A stretch of 64,000 nt of DNA from assembly GCF_000518865.1 (NCBI RefSeq), contig NZ_JAEK01000001.1, forward strand, positions 248,001-312,000. Direction: 5' to 3'. Shown piece by piece: positions 44,802-55,584 of the stretch; position 1 is the stretch's first letter, and every line of letters starts with the position of its first letter. This stretch comes from Bacillus sp. J37 (GTDB lineage: Bacteria; Bacillota; Bacilli; Bacillales; Bacillaceae). A program made the translations under genes and the position numbers. The notes beneath the pieces were generated by a model, which saw only the letters and a list, made by a program, of their open reading frames with translations, was not told the DNA's origin and did no database searches.

Positions 44802-45682
44802 ATATAAATGTGAACGATTTTCTAATCTCTCGTAAAAAGAAAATTGAAGAAGCTCTGCCGCAATTCATTAATGATTTATCTACTCCTCAATCAATTAAAG
44901 AATCAATGCTTTATTCATTAAAAGCAGGTGGGAAGCGCTTACGACCAGTGCTGGTTTTAGCTTTACTTCATACGTATAAAAAGCCTGAGGACATAGGAAT
45001 TGCGACTGCATGTGCTATTGAAATGATTCATACATACTCATTAGTTCATGATGACTTACCTTGTATGGATGATGATGATTTAAGAAGAGGAAAGCCGACT
45101 AATCATAAAGTATTCGGAGAAGCGGTTGCCGTTTTAGCAGGTGATGGTTTATTAACACAGAGTTTTTCTCTGATCGTTGATGATCCTGCTGTAAAGGCTG
45201 AGAATAAGTTAAGACTAGTATCCGAACTTGTTAAAGCAGCTGGTGCAGAAGGAATGGTTGGCGGACAAGTTGCAGATATGGAAGGCGAAGCAAAAAGTCT
45301 AAGTCTTGAGGAACTTCAATACATCCATGAAAATAAAACGGCTAAATTATTAGGCTTTAGTATTCTTGCTGGAGCAATCTTAGCAGAAGCGCCAGAAGAA
45401 GATATTGAAAAACTAAGAGAATTTTCTTATCATATTGGAATTGCGTTCCAAATCAGAGATGATATTTTGGATATTGAGGGCAGTCAAGATAAGCTTGGGA
45501 AGCCTGTAGGGTCAGATACGCTTAATGAAAAAACTACATATCCTTCCATTCTTTCAATGCAGGGAGCTAAAGAAAAACTTCAAGATCATATTATGCAAGC
45601 AAAAGAATTGCTTCGGCACCTATCAACAAAAACCGAATTATTGGAACAGTTTTGTGATTTAATTGCCAAAAGAGACCATTAA
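44798..45682 (+). CDS. ispA: Farnesyl diphosphate synthase
   Basis: 294 aa from a GTG behind CAGGAGGA. Both Asp-rich Mg2+ motifs are present: [15 protein letters not shown] near 84-98 and [10 protein letters not shown]. Condenses IPP with DMAPP and GPP to make C15 farnesyl diphosphate for quinones and undecaprenyl carriers. Sits next to dxs, which feeds the same pathway. Confidence 0.95.
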   Translation: MNINVNDFLISRKKKIEEALPQFINDLSTPQSIKESMLYSLKAGGKRLRPVLVLALLHTYKKPEDIGIATACAIEMIHTYSLVHDDLPCMDDDDLRRGKPTNHKVFGEAVAVLAGDGLLTQSFSLIVDDPAVKAENKLRLVSELVKAAGAEGMVGGQVADMEGEAKSLSLEELQYIHENKTAKLLGFSILAGAILAEAPEEDIEKLREFSYHIGIAFQIRDDILDIEGSQDKLGKPVGSDTLNEKTTYPSILSMQGAKEKLQDHIMQAKELLRHLSTKTELLEQFCDLIAKRDH

Positions 45683-45698
45683 TTTATGACGAAACATC

Positions 45699-45730
45699 TA
45701 ACCGTTTTCCATCTGGAGACGGTTTTCTTA
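45699..45730 (+). terminator. Terminator of xseA-xseB-ispA
   Basis: AACCGT / ACGGTT with inner CC/GG pairs, then TTTTC. The rest of 45731-46009 has no gene; it holds a near-direct repeat (ATCTTGGTATATTATA 45788-45803 and ATCTTGGTTATGTTATA 45807-45823) and presumably the dxs promoter. Confidence 0.6.
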
Positions 45731-46009
45731 TTAGTTGTTTCTTTACCTGTAGTGAAGGGTAAACCATACTTAAAAGATGTATAGATAATCTTGGTATATT
45801 ATAGCGATCTTGGTTATGTTATACATAAAACATTGTAATTAGTGCTTTTTTATGGTAAGTTTTTTTTGCTTACTAAAAGTCATTATAAGCAATTGTTTAT
45901 AAAAATATTTCAACCCTGGTGATTTATACGTTAAAATAGATAGATAAGAATATAATAGAACTAAAGTATAGAGTAGAGAAGTAAACTGAATTGAAAGTGA
46001 GTGATCCAT

Positions 46010-47911
46010 TTGGATCTTCTATCCATTAAAGACCCAAGCTTTTTGAAAAAATTATCAAATAATGAACTTGAACAATTAAGTGCGGACATTCGAAAATTTC
46101 TAATAGAAAAATTATCTGGAACAGGTGGACATATTGGCCCAAACCTGGGTGTCGTTGAATTAACGATTGCACTTCATAAAGTATTTAACAGTCCAAAAGA
46201 CAAATTTATTTGGGATGTTGGTCATCAATCGTATGTACATAAGATCCTAACTGGACGAGCTGGTGATTTTGATACATTACGTCAATATAAAGGGTTATCG
46301 GGTTTTCCGAAGCGTGATGAAAGCCCTCATGATGTATGGGAAACCGGTCATAGCTCTACATCATTATCCGCTGCAATGGGGATGGTCATTGCAAGAGATA
46401 TTAAACAAACGAAAGAGCATATTATCCCGATAATCGGAGATGGTGCATTAACCGGCGGAATGGCACTTGAAGCTCTTAATCACATTGGACATGAACAAAA
46501 GGATGTTATTGTGGTCCTGAATGATAATGAAATGTCTATAGCGCCAAATGTTGGTGCTCTTCATAATGTACTTGGCAGACTTAGAACAGCAGGGAAGTAT
46601 CATTGGGTAAAAGATGAGCTCGAATATCTATTAAAGAAGATTCCAGCCGTGGGCGGAAAGCTTGCTTCAACAGCTGAACGTGTAAAAGACAGCTTAAAAT
46701 ATATGCTTGTCTCTGGAATCTTTTTTGAGGAATTAGGGTTTACTTATTTAGGGCCTGTAGATGGTCATAATTATGATAATTTGTTTGAAAATCTTCAATA
46801 CGCAAAAAAAACATCAGGACCTGTCCTACTTCATGTTATTACAAAAAAGGGAAAAGGATATAAGCCTGCTGAGTCAGATACAATCGGAACTTGGCATGGA
46901 ACGGGCCCTTACAAAATTGAAACAGGTGATTTTGTAAAACCAAAGGTCATCGGGCCAGCTTGGAGTAAATTAGTAAGTGATACCGTTCAAAAGGTGGCAC
47001 GGGAAGATAATCGTGTAGTTGCCATTACACCGGCAATGCCTGTTGGATCTAAACTTGAAGCTTTCGCAGAAGAATTCCCGGACCGAATGTTTGATGTTGG
47101 TATTGCTGAGCAGCATGCTACAACAATGGCTGCAGGTTTAGCAACGCAAAATATGAAGCCGTTCTTGGCGATCTATTCCACCTTCCTTCAAAGGGCTTAC
47201 GACCAAGTGCTTCATGATATTTGCCGCCAAAATTTAAATGTTTTTATAGGTATTGATCGTTCCGGACTTGTAGGTGCTGATGGAGAAACACATCAGGGTG
47301 TATTTGATATTGCCTTCTTAAGACATTTACCAAATATGGTCATAATGATGGCAAAAGATGAAAATGAAGGTCAACATTTAGTTAATACTGCATTAAAATA
47401 TGAGGATGGACCAATTGCACTTCGATATGCAAGAGGAAACGGAATTGGAGTACCTATGGATGAAGATCTTAAAGTGATTCCAATTGGAACGTGGGAAGTG
47501 TTAAAAGAAGGACGAGATGCAGTTATCCTTACATTTGGAACTACAATTGAAATGGCTATGGAAGCAGCAGATAAATTAGCTGAACAAGGAAAGTCAGTTC
47601 GCGTAGTAAATGCTCGTTTTATTAAACCTTTAGATGAAAAAATGCTTCATAAAGTATTCGCTGAAGAGATTCCGATTTTAACGATTGAAGAAGCCGTTTT
47701 ACAAGGAGGATTTGGAAGTTCAATCCTTGAATTTGCCCAAGAGCATAATTACACTCAAACGATTATTTCTCGTATTGGAATTCCTGACAAATTTATTGAA
47801 CATGGAAGTGTTTCAAAATTACTTGAAGAAATAGGAATGACAACAGATCAGGTTGTAGACAAATTGATGACATTGTTACCTCAACAAGAGAAAAGAGTTT
47901 TACGATCATGA
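46010..47911 (+). CDS. dxs: 1-Deoxy-D-xylulose-5-phosphate synthase
   Basis: 633 aa from the TTG at 46010, which gives the conserved start [16 protein letters not shown] and the exact B. subtilis length; a GTG at 46001 would add three residues. Thiamine diphosphate enzyme that joins pyruvate and glyceraldehyde-3-phosphate, first step of the MEP isoprenoid pathway. Visible: [20 protein letters not shown], ThDP motif [16 protein letters not shown] ... [11 protein letters not shown], and [17 protein letters not shown] with the catalytic Glu and His. Confidence 0.96.
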   Translation: MDLLSIKDPSFLKKLSNNELEQLSADIRKFLIEKLSGTGGHIGPNLGVVELTIALHKVFNSPKDKFIWDVGHQSYVHKILTGRAGDFDTLRQYKGLSGFPKRDESPHDVWETGHSSTSLSAAMGMVIARDIKQTKEHIIPIIGDGALTGGMALEALNHIGHEQKDVIVVLNDNEMSIAPNVGALHNVLGRLRTAGKYHWVKDELEYLLKKIPAVGGKLASTAERVKDSLKYMLVSGIFFEELGFTYLGPVDGHNYDNLFENLQYAKKTSGPVLLHVITKKGKGYKPAESDTIGTWHGTGPYKIETGDFVKPKVIGPAWSKLVSDTVQKVAREDNRVVAITPAMPVGSKLEAFAEEFPDRMFDVGIAEQHATTMAAGLATQNMKPFLAIYSTFLQRAYDQVLHDICRQNLNVFIGIDRSGLVGADGETHQGVFDIAFLRHLPNMVIMMAKDENEGQHLVNTALKYEDGPIALRYARGNGIGVPMDEDLKVIPIGTWEVLKEGRDAVILTFGTTIEMAMEAADKLAEQGKSVRVVNARFIKPLDEKMLHKVFAEEIPILTIEEAVLQGGFGSSILEFAQEHNYTQTIISRIGIPDKFIEHGSVSKLLEEIGMTTDQVVDKLMTLLPQQEKRVLRS

Positions 47912-48756
47912 GTAATAAAAAGGAAAGACTAGATATCCTTCTGGTTGAAAATGGATTGTTTGAAACAAGAGAAAAAGCAAAACGTGCTATTATGGCAGGT
48001 GTAGTATACGGTAATGAAATGCGGCTTGATAAGCCTGGTGAAAAAGTATCGCGGGATTTAGTACTAACAGTTAAAGGACAAACTCTTCCATACGTTAGTC
48101 GTGGAGGATTAAAATTAGAAAAAGCAATAAATGAATTTAATGTTAATGTTCAAGATAAAATTATGATTGATATCGGTTCTTCTACAGGAGGATTTACAGA
48201 CTGCGCCCTTCAGAATGGAGCAAAACTGTCATATGCACTTGATGTTGGCTATAATCAACTAGCATGGAAATTACGTCAAGATGATCGTGTAGTTGTAATG
48301 GAAAGAACAAACTTTCGTTACGTAACACCTTCTGATTTTCAAGAAGGAATGCCGGAATTTGCATCAATTGATGTTTCGTTTATATCATTACGATTAATTT
48401 TCCCTGTTTTAAAAACAATTCTTTGTCCTGAGAGTGATGTAGTTGCTTTAATTAAGCCGCAATTCGAGGCAGGGAGAGAGTTTGTTGGAAAAAAAGGGAT
48501 TGTCCGAGATCCTTCAGTTCATGAATTTGTCTTAAAAGAAATGCTGGCTTTTGTATTGAAGCAGGGATACGATGTTTATAACCTCTCATACTCACCTATT
48601 ACAGGCGGGGATGGCAATATCGAATTTCTTCTTCACTTAAGATGGGAAGGAAGCCAAGCGGAAGGGACAAATTATCTTGAAAAAACGGAAAGACAAATTG
48701 TCGATGAGGCACATTCAATATTAAAAGAAAAGAAACAAACTGAAAAACAGGAGTAG
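47908..48756 (+). CDS. yqxC: TlyA-family rRNA methyltransferase, S4 + FtsJ-like
   Basis: 282 aa. N-terminal S4 RNA-binding domain ([20 protein letters not shown]) and a Rossmann methyltransferase with the SAM loop [20 protein letters not shown] and [20 protein letters not shown]. Mycobacterial TlyA makes 2'-O-methylcytidine in rRNA; the B. subtilis substrate is unproven. Overlaps dxs by ATGA. Also annotated as haemolysin A in older work. Confidence 0.92.
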   Translation: MSNKKERLDILLVENGLFETREKAKRAIMAGVVYGNEMRLDKPGEKVSRDLVLTVKGQTLPYVSRGGLKLEKAINEFNVNVQDKIMIDIGSSTGGFTDCALQNGAKLSYALDVGYNQLAWKLRQDDRVVVMERTNFRYVTPSDFQEGMPEFASIDVSFISLRLIFPVLKTILCPESDVVALIKPQFEAGREFVGKKGIVRDPSVHEFVLKEMLAFVLKQGYDVYNLSYSPITGGDGNIEFLLHLRWEGSQAEGTNYLEKTERQIVDEAHSILKEKKQTEKQE

Positions 48757-48782
48757 CAGGATCGCTATTTCCTGTTTTTTTA
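48744..48782 (+). terminator. Terminator of yqxC
   Basis: AAACAGGA / TCCTGTTT stem overlapping the stop codon, followed by T's. Confidence 0.7.
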
Positions 48783-48978
48783 ATGAAAGAATAGTCTGTA
48801 TATTCATGCAAAATTTAGGCTTGGTCTTACATCCAATATCTTTCATATGTTTTATTTTATGCACTTTTTCAGTGTGTGTTTGAATAAATCTGTACAATTA
48901 AAGGGATTTAATATAAGATAAAAGGTATAAACATACAGAGATAATTGGTTTGCAGCAATGAAAAAAGGGGTGCCTAAG

Positions 48979-49428
48979 ATGAATAAAGGACAAAGACATA
49001 TAAAAATACGTGAAATTATCACGAATAATGATATTGAAACACAAGATGAATTAGTTGATTTATTAAAAGGAATGGGCTTTAATGTTACACAAGCCACTGT
49101 TTCTCGAGATATAAAAGAGCTTCACTTGGTGAAGGTTCCCATGTTGGATGGCCGTTATAAGTATAGTTTACCAGCAGACCAGCGTTTTAATCCGTTACAA
49201 AAGTTGAAAAGGGCACTAATGGATGCTTTTGTAAAAATTGATTCCGCAGGACATATGCTTGTGATGAAAACACTGCCAGGTAACGCTAATGCTATCGGAG
49301 CACTAATTGATAATCTTGATTGGGATGAAGTTCTAGGTACAATTTGTGGTGATGATACGATTCTGATTATATGTAGAACACCGCTTGATACCGAGAACAT
49401 TACACAGCGATTTTTAGATATGCTTTAA
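48979..49428 (+). CDS. ahrC: Arginine repressor/activator
   Basis: 149 aa from the ATG at 48979, the B. subtilis AhrC length; the frame is open upstream to 48958, but the SD AAGGGGTG fits the inner ATG. N-terminal winged helix ([20 protein letters not shown]) and C-terminal hexamer/arginine domain ([30 protein letters not shown] in two parts) with the Asp pair that binds arginine. Represses arginine synthesis and activates catabolism. Confidence 0.96.
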   Translation: MNKGQRHIKIREIITNNDIETQDELVDLLKGMGFNVTQATVSRDIKELHLVKVPMLDGRYKYSLPADQRFNPLQKLKRALMDAFVKIDSAGHMLVMKTLPGNANAIGALIDNLDWDEVLGTICGDDTILIICRTPLDTENITQRFLDML

Positions 49429-49460
49429 TTAAAAGAATAAATATAAGAGGTGGATTCTGT

Positions 49461-51161
49461 TTGTTAGCGGAATTATCAATAAAAAACTTTGCTATTATTG
49501 AATCTTTGACTGTTTCTTTTGAAAAAGGTTTAACTGTTTTAACAGGTGAAACAGGGGCAGGTAAATCAATTATAATAGATGCGATTCATTTATTGGCTGG
49601 AGCCCGGGGCTCTTCTGAATTTGTGCGATATGGTGAAAAACGGGCAGAGTTAGAAGCGCTTTTTCTATTAGATGAGGATCAACACCCGGTTTATGAACGT
49701 TGTGAAGAATTTGGCATTGATGTGAGTGATGGTATGATTATTCTCCGCAGAGATATGAGTTCCTCAGGAAAAAGTATTTGTCGAATAAATGGAAAGCTCG
49801 TGACTATAGCAGTATTAAGAGAGATAGGCCAGTTATTAGTTGATATTCATGGACAACATGATAACCAAGAGCTAATGAATGAGGAAAATCACTTATCATT
49901 GTTAGATCAGTATAGTGGCAAGGAAGTCAAAAGTGCTCTTATTGCTTATTTAGAGCTTTATCAACGTTACGATGGGTTAAAAAGAAAAATCATTCAGCTT
50001 TCGGAAAATGAGCAAGAGATGGCTCATCGCCTTGATTTGCTTCAATTTCAACTTGAAGAAATCGAAAATGCGGAATTACAACCTAAAGAAGATGAGCTGC
50101 TTCAGGAAGAAAAGCATCAAATTTCAAATTATGAAAAAATCTATGATTCATTAAACAACAGTTACAATTCATTGCATGGTGAGCAAAGAGGGTTAGACTG
50201 GGTTGGCCTAGCTATGAGCCATCTTGAAAATGTAAGTCATATAAATACAAAACTAAAAGAATTATCTGAGACAATTTCAAATGCGTTCTATATGATAGAA
50301 GATCTCTCGTATGAAGTTCGGAATGAATTAGACTCATTGGAATTTGATCCGGAGAGATTAAACTATGTTGAAGGCCGTTTAAATGAAATTAATCATTTAA
50401 AACGTAAATATGGACAATCAGTTGAAGAGATTTTAACCTACTCTGCGAAAATCGAAGAAGAAATTGATACCATTCAAAACAAAGATAGTCATTTAACCAA
50501 ATTGCAAAAAGAACTTGAATCAGTGCTGGAAGACCTTTCTGTTGAAGCAAAAAACATTTCAGCTATACGGAAGAAGCACGCGAAAGTATTAATTGAAGAA
50601 ATACATCAAGAATTACAAGAACTGTATATGGAAAAAACAAGGTTTGACGTGAATATTGATGAGAGGCGCACACCGTCACATGAGCTGAAATATAGTTCTA
50701 ACGGTGTCGATGAAATCGAATTTTATATATCAACAAATCCGGGGGAACCGCTTAAGCCGCTTAGTAAAACTGCATCAGGTGGAGAGCTTTCAAGAATTAT
50801 GCTTGCGATGAAAAGTATTTTCTCCCAACACCAAGGGATTACTTCAATTATATTCGATGAAGTAGATACAGGTGTAAGCGGGCGGGTTGCCCAAGCCATA
50901 GCAGAAAAAATTTATCGCGTCTCAAGTGGTTCACAAGTATTATGTATCACACACTTACCACAAGTTGCAGCAATGGCAGATACCCACTTATATATCGCAA
51001 AAGAAACAAAAGCCGGTAGAACAAAAACAAGTGTAAAACCTTTAAATGAAGAAGAAAAAATTAAGGAAATTGGTCGTATGATCGCAGGTGTAGAAGTGAC
51101 TGAATTATCTAAAGAGCATGCTAAAGAACTTCTTTCTCTTGCACACACGGCAAAACGATAA
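49461..51161 (+). CDS. recN: DNA repair protein RecN
   Basis: 566 aa from a TTG (B. subtilis 576 aa). SMC-like ATPase: Walker A GETGAGKS at 29-36, a central pair of coiled coils (about 150-350), signature TASGGELSRIMLAM and Walker B SIIFDEVDTGVSG. Acts early at double-strand breaks. SD AAGAGGTGG. Directly after ahrC as in B. subtilis. Confidence 0.95.
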   Translation: MLAELSIKNFAIIESLTVSFEKGLTVLTGETGAGKSIIIDAIHLLAGARGSSEFVRYGEKRAELEALFLLDEDQHPVYERCEEFGIDVSDGMIILRRDMSSSGKSICRINGKLVTIAVLREIGQLLVDIHGQHDNQELMNEENHLSLLDQYSGKEVKSALIAYLELYQRYDGLKRKIIQLSENEQEMAHRLDLLQFQLEEIENAELQPKEDELLQEEKHQISNYEKIYDSLNNSYNSLHGEQRGLDWVGLAMSHLENVSHINTKLKELSETISNAFYMIEDLSYEVRNELDSLEFDPERLNYVEGRLNEINHLKRKYGQSVEEILTYSAKIEEEIDTIQNKDSHLTKLQKELESVLEDLSVEAKNISAIRKKHAKVLIEEIHQELQELYMEKTRFDVNIDERRTPSHELKYSSNGVDEIEFYISTNPGEPLKPLSKTASGGELSRIMLAMKSIFSQHQGITSIIFDEVDTGVSGRVAQAIAEKIYRVSSGSQVLCITHLPQVAAMADTHLYIAKETKAGRTKTSVKPLNEEEKIKEIGRMIAGVEVTELSKEHAKELLSLAHTAKR

Positions 51162-51167
51162 AGTGAG

Positions 51168-51197
51168 GCTACCATACATTATATGGTAGCTTTTTTA
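51168..51197 (+). terminator. Terminator of recN
   Basis: GCTACCATA / TATGGTAGC stem, 5-nt loop, TTTTTT. The rest of 51198-51438 shows no gene. Confidence 0.88.
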
Positions 51198-51438
51198 TTA
51201 TTAAGTAACTACTACCAAGATTAACATTGCCAACTCGGTAAAAGACTATACGATGTGAACGGATTTTGCCAAATTAAAAAATCTTCAAGAGGATATACGT
51301 AAAATCCTGCTAAAACTTGCAACAAATCCTTCATTTTTCTAGTTATTCAAGTTATAAATAAGCTTCCAAAAGGCTACATTAAAACTGTAGCCATAAAGAC
51401 TTTATGGTGTGGGTTAGGAGCGAGGAGAGTGAAGGTTT

Positions 51439-52731
51439 TTGCAGACAGATAAAATGAGAAAATTAGTTGGTGTACTTCTCCTTGTGTTAATAATGAGTTT
51501 AGGTTTTGTAAAAGAAGTTCAAGAATATGTAAAAATGCCAAAAACGGTAACAGTATTTGAGTCTCAAACAGTGAGTGTTGACAATTCTTTACCCGTAAAT
51601 GCTAATCAACCTTCTGAGGAAGCATTTACAGTTCAAAAAAATAATGATGGTAAAACACTTGATATACATGGGAAAGAAGCAGGTGAAGGTGAAGTTGTTT
51701 TTGATCTTGCAGGCTTTCCTGTGAAAAAAGCCGGTGTAAAGGTTTTGCCTGATTTTAAGGTTATACCTGGTGGACAGTCAATTGGTGTAAAACTAAATAC
51801 TCTTGGCGTATTGGTGGTAGGCCACCACCAAATTGCTACAACTGACGGTAAAAAATCTCCCGGTGAACTAGCAGGTGTTGAAATAGGAGACATTATTACT
51901 CATATTAATGGAAAAAAAATTGAACAGATGAGTGATGTTACTCCGTTTATTCAAAAAGCTGGAAAAACCGGAGAACCTCTTGACTTAGTTTTAAACAGAG
52001 AACAAGTAGAAGTAAAGACCAAATTGTATCCTCTTAAAGACGAACATGATCATTCCTATCGTATTGGATTATATATTCGAGATTCTGCGGCTGGAATTGG
52101 AACAATGACATTTTATGACCCTAAGTCGAAAAAATACGGTGCATTAGGACATGTTATATCTGATATGGATACGAAAAAACCGATTGTTGTAGACAATGGA
52201 CAAATTGTTCGTTCTACAGTTACCTCAATTGAAAAAGGAAGCAACGGTAATCCTGGTGAGAAATTAGCAAGATTTTCAAGTGATCGGCAAGTAATTGGGA
52301 ATATTACGAGAAACAGCCCTTTTGGAATTTTTGGTGAATTAAATCAGGGTATTAATAATGGTGTTATGGATAAAGCGATGCCAATTGCCTTATCAAATGA
52401 AGTGAAAGAAGGACCGGCAAAAATTTTAACTGTAGTTGATCAAGACAAAGTTGAGGAATTTGAAGTCGAAGTGGTTAGTTCTGTTCCTCAAAAATTCCCA
52501 GCAACAAAAGGGATGGTTATAAAGATTACCGATCAACGACTACTTGATAAAACAGGTGGCATTGTTCAAGGAATGAGCGGTAGCCCTATTATCCAAAACG
52601 GTAAAGTAATAGGGGCCGTGACACATGTTTTTGTTAACGACCCAACTTCAGGCTATGGAGTTCATATAGAATGGATGTTAAATGAAGCAGGTATAGATAT
52701 ATATGGAAATCAAGAACAAAAAGCGAGCTAA
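51439..52731 (+). CDS. spoIVB: SpoIVB serine peptidase, sigma-K checkpoint signal
   Basis: 430 aa from a TTG about 12 nt after GAGGAG; an ATG at 51454 is possible but lacks an SD. N-terminal membrane helix (about 8-24), PDZ domain (about 115-195, [10 protein letters not shown] ... [20 protein letters not shown]), and S55 protease domain with His238 ([10 protein letters not shown]) and Ser380 ([11 protein letters not shown]), shifted two from B. subtilis H236/S378. Made in the forespore, it cuts SpoIVFA to release pro-sigma-K processing. Confidence 0.96.
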   Translation: MQTDKMRKLVGVLLLVLIMSLGFVKEVQEYVKMPKTVTVFESQTVSVDNSLPVNANQPSEEAFTVQKNNDGKTLDIHGKEAGEGEVVFDLAGFPVKKAGVKVLPDFKVIPGGQSIGVKLNTLGVLVVGHHQIATTDGKKSPGELAGVEIGDIITHINGKKIEQMSDVTPFIQKAGKTGEPLDLVLNREQVEVKTKLYPLKDEHDHSYRIGLYIRDSAAGIGTMTFYDPKSKKYGALGHVISDMDTKKPIVVDNGQIVRSTVTSIEKGSNGNPGEKLARFSSDRQVIGNITRNSPFGIFGELNQGINNGVMDKAMPIALSNEVKEGPAKILTVVDQDKVEEFEVEVVSSVPQKFPATKGMVIKITDQRLLDKTGGIVQGMSGSPIIQNGKVIGAVTHVFVNDPTSGYGVHIEWMLNEAGIDIYGNQEQKAS

Positions 52732-52737
52732 ACTCTT

Positions 52738-52773
52738 ACTGTCAAGGAATTTAATTTCTTGACAGTTTTTTTC
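52738..52773 (+). terminator. Terminator of spoIVB
   Basis: ACTGTCAAG / CTTGACAGT stem, then seven T's. Confidence 0.9.
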
Positions 52774-52841
52774 TTTTTATCACTCCCTAATTTAACCTTT
52801 TCATTTTTGACAAATTTATGTACAATAAAGGAGAAAGATTT

Positions 52842-52982
52842 TTCGACAAATACATGTGTTTAGTTAATTGTCAAATGGTGTATTAAGTCGAAAAACGAAG
52901 TAAAATGAAGAAAGTCGTAGTTTTCCTCCATTTTTTAAAGTTTTTTTGAAAAAATAAAGGGTTTTTTATAGGATTGTCGAAA
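52842..52982 (+). promoter_or_regulatory. spo0A control region with 0A-box-like sites
   Basis: Matches to the Spo0A box TTTGTCRAA or its complement: TTCGACAAA (52842-52850), TTGTCAAAT (52868-52876), AGTCGAAAA (52886-52894) and TTGTCGAAA (52974-52982). In B. subtilis such boxes mediate Spo0A~P control of the vegetative and sigma-H promoters of spo0A. I could not fix the promoter elements. Confidence 0.6.
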
Positions 52983-53052
52983 TTATTTATTATGTAATCA
53001 TATGTATAGATATCAGACATATTGGCAAATCAACACTGAGGAGGAAGTTTTT

Positions 53053-53841
53053 GTGGGAAAAATAAAAGTTTGTATAGTTGATGATAACCGAGAGCTTATA
53101 GGTTTATTAGAGGAGTATCTTTCAAGTCAGGATGATATTGAAGTTCTTGGTGTAGCATATAATGGACAAGAATGTTTAACAATGTTAAAAGACAAAGATC
53201 CTGATGTATTAGTATTAGATATTATTATGCCTCACTTAGACGGTTTAGGTGTTTTAGAAAAACTTAGACAAATGGATCGTCCCCAACCGAATGTTATCAT
53301 GCTAACAGCATTTGGTCAGGAGGATGTGACAAAGAAAGCTGTTGATTTAGGGGCTGCTTACTTTATTTTAAAACCATTTGATATGGAAGGGCTGGCAAGT
53401 CACATACGTCAAGTCAGTGGTAATGCAGCACCAATTATTAAACGATCAAGTTCATCTATCAGAACAAATGAACCTCAATCTAAAGGGAAAAACTTAGATG
53501 CGAGTATTACAAGTATTATCCATGAAATTGGAGTTCCTGCACACATTAAAGGTTATTTATATTTACGTGAAGCTATCTCTATGGTTTACAATGATATTGA
53601 ATTATTAGGTTCAATTACAAAAGTTTTGTATCCGGACATTGCGAAAAAATATAATACAACTGCTTCCAGAGTAGAGCGTGCTATTCGTCATGCAATTGAA
53701 GTTGCATGGAGCCGTGGAAACATCGAATCAATCTCATCTCTTTTTGGCTACACGGTAAGCATGACAAAAGCGAAACCGACAAATTCAGAGTTTATTGCGA
53801 TGGTAGCGGATAAGCTTCGTTTGGAGCATAAAGCAAGCTAA
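53053..53841 (+). CDS. spo0A: Sporulation master regulator Spo0A
   Basis: 262 aa from the GTG at 53053 behind GAGGAGGAAG; the frame extends upstream to 53002, but the family starts at MGKIKVC. B. subtilis also uses GTG. Receiver domain with Asp10, Asp11 and phosphoacceptor Asp56 ([13 protein letters not shown]), Thr in MLTAFGQ and Lys in ILKPFD. C-terminal effector domain has the recognition helix [19 protein letters not shown]. Final target of the sporulation phosphorelay. Confidence 0.97.
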   Translation: MGKIKVCIVDDNRELIGLLEEYLSSQDDIEVLGVAYNGQECLTMLKDKDPDVLVLDIIMPHLDGLGVLEKLRQMDRPQPNVIMLTAFGQEDVTKKAVDLGAAYFILKPFDMEGLASHIRQVSGNAAPIIKRSSSSIRTNEPQSKGKNLDASITSIIHEIGVPAHIKGYLYLREAISMVYNDIELLGSITKVLYPDIAKKYNTTASRVERAIRHAIEVAWSRGNIESISSLFGYTVSMTKAKPTNSEFIAMVADKLRLEHKAS

Positions 53842-53945
53842 TCTATTACTGTATAGAGGTTTAGGGCACTTTACTAAAGTTGGAATTAGTGACACAGATG
53901 ACCAACGAATAGTGACCAACTAATTTTAAATTATAAAGCACTTAA

Positions 53946-53998
53946 TAATAGGTCTTCCTATTTATTGGATAAATCCAGTAAAAAGGGAGGCCTATTTT
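53946..53998 (+). terminator. Terminator of spo0A
   Basis: AATAGGTCTTCC pairs with GGGAGGCCTATT over 12 bp with two weak pairs, loop about 28 nt, then TTTG. Confidence 0.55.
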
Positions 53999-54393
53999 GT
54001 TATGTCTATTATTGAATATCATTTAGAAAAAGAAATGAAAATTACAGACATCAACAAATCTGGCCACATTCGACAGTAGTGCGTTAAATATTTACGAGAG
54101 AGAGGGAAATATACTGTTGTTTCCAATGATAAATCTAAAAAAATCAATCATACTGATCAACACAGACATGATTTGGTTCTTTTTTTAATCCAATTTATGT
54201 CATGCAAAAAATTGGAAAGTAATAATTTAGGTCAGGGGAAATAGATCGATTGGATCGATAACGATTAACACAGATCAGGGTTAAGACTTGTTTCAGTGTG
54301 AGGAAGGTGTATTAAATGGTACAGGGGTATCAAATTTGACCTTCCTTACAAATGGAGAAAATCAATACTGTTTAAAATATCAATTTTATCGTA
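53999..54393. other. Gene-poor stretch after spo0A
   Basis: A 25-codon ORF (54002-54079; MSIIEYHLEKEMKITDIN...) has an SD-like GGGAGG inside the spo0A terminator stem and is probably not a gene; it could be a broken remnant. No other coding or RNA feature is supported. Confidence 0.4.
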
Positions 54394-54420
54394 ATAAAAA
54401 AGGCTCCTTAGAGAGAGCCC
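54394..54420 (-). terminator. Terminator of the DUF1232 gene
   Basis: On the minus strand GGCTC / GAGCC with an 8-nt loop, then TTTTTTATT. Confidence 0.75.
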
Positions 54421-54427
54421 AGGAAAA

Positions 54428-54874
54428 TCAATTGCCTATATTTTCTGCATCATCTTTGTTAACTTTTTTATTTAATGTATCATCTACTGTATTAGTTTCT
54501 GACACCGCATTGTCACCAAACCAAATTCTGATTCTATATTTTGCCTTAGCTTTTACTTCATCATCAATAAACATAGCGACAGTTACTAATGCACCAAACA
54601 ATCCTGACATATCATCAGCATAACCGCCAGGAAGTAAATCAGGGATTAAATCAACAGGAAGTATAAAATAACCTAATGCTCCTATTATAACCGTCTTAGC
54701 CCATACAGGAGTTGTTGGCTTTTGGAGAGTATAAAAAAGTAATAGTGCTACATAAACAACCGAAACACCGGCTTTTTTACCAAAATTCTTTAGCTTGCTC
54801 CAAAAAGACTGTTCTGAAAAATGTTTTGAATAGTTTTCGGTTTTTACATCTTTAGACATTTTATTACCTCTCAA
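54428..54874 (-). CDS. DUF1232 (YkvA-like) membrane protein
   Basis: 148 aa. One or two hydrophobic segments (about 37-57 and 65-90) enclose the DUF1232 core VIIGALGYFILPVDLIPDLL then PGGYADDMSGLFGALVTVAM. Family of unknown function; members are small integral membrane proteins. Not at this place in B. subtilis. SD GAGAGGTAA. Confidence 0.8.
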   Translation of the reverse strand: MRGNKMSKDVKTENYSKHFSEQSFWSKLKNFGKKAGVSVVYVALLLFYTLQKPTTPVWAKTVIIGALGYFILPVDLIPDLLPGGYADDMSGLFGALVTVAMFIDDEVKAKAKYRIRIWFGDNAVSETNTVDDTLNKKVNKDDAENIGN

Positions 54875-55272
54875 ATAAGATTTATATATATCCTAACACA
54901 AGGCTATTTTACCAGAAAATAGATTGAAGAATATATTGATCAGTATATAAATTTAGATAATGATGAAAAAGAGTTCTTCAGAAGTGGTTTGAATCTTTGG
55001 TGTTTTTGAGGATTGCAAATCGATAAGAGGTAAAAGGTAAGTGAATAGTATCCACTAAGGTATATTGTGGATGTCCAAGATTAATAATGTTGAAGCAGTT
55101 TATGAAAAATAATAATTAACTTTTATATTGTAGGAATTTACTTACTATTATATGCTAAATTCAACTTAGATATGATACAATTGACCACTAAATACATCAT
55201 ACACAAGTCAATAAAGAGGAACATTGAGAAATAAGGAGACCTTTTTGTTTTACAAAAAAAGAGTGAATCTAA
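54875..55272. other. Intergenic region
   Basis: 398 bp, AT-rich, no supported gene. It separates two minus-strand genes and ends close to the stop of the small HTH-like gene. Confidence 0.5.
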
Positions 55273-55491
55273 TCACTCTCCGGCAACCTTCCAAACATAA
55301 AGGTCTTCTATATTACAATTTAGTGCTTTTGAGACTGTCATTGCATTGTTCAAGTTCATGACTTTTTTATCTAAATAGCCATGTAATTGTTCCAGTGGAA
55401 TGTTTGTATTTGCCGCCAAAACATCAAGCTCAGTGTTACTTTTGGTTAAAAGTGCTTTTAAATTACTTTTCTTTGCTTTATATGCTGCCAA
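55273..55491 (-). CDS. Small HTH (Cro/CI-like) protein
   Basis: 72 aa from the TTG at 55491, six bases after GAGGTG; longer starts at 55500 (GTG) and 55524 (ATG) exist without a good SD. The order of helices (LLTKSNTELDVLAANTNIPL, then EQLHGYLDKK ... NNAMTVSKALNCNIEDLYVW) resembles the compact XRE-type fold, but I cannot name a target. It lies just upstream on the minus strand of nothing obvious. Confidence 0.5.
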   Translation of the reverse strand: MAAYKAKKSNLKALLTKSNTELDVLAANTNIPLEQLHGYLDKKVMNLNNAMTVSKALNCNIEDLYVWKVAGE

Positions 55492-55584
55492 ATTTGACAC
55501 CTCGCTTCTAGTCAAGCATAGCACAATAAGGAAAATATTGAAACTTTCATATGGTATTTTTACATTTTTTGTGATTTGCTGAAA

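Noticed and set aside
54288-54623. Plus-strand ORF opposite the DUF1232 gene
   Set aside because: It lies over the terminator and coding strand of the recognised minus-strand gene and has no family features.
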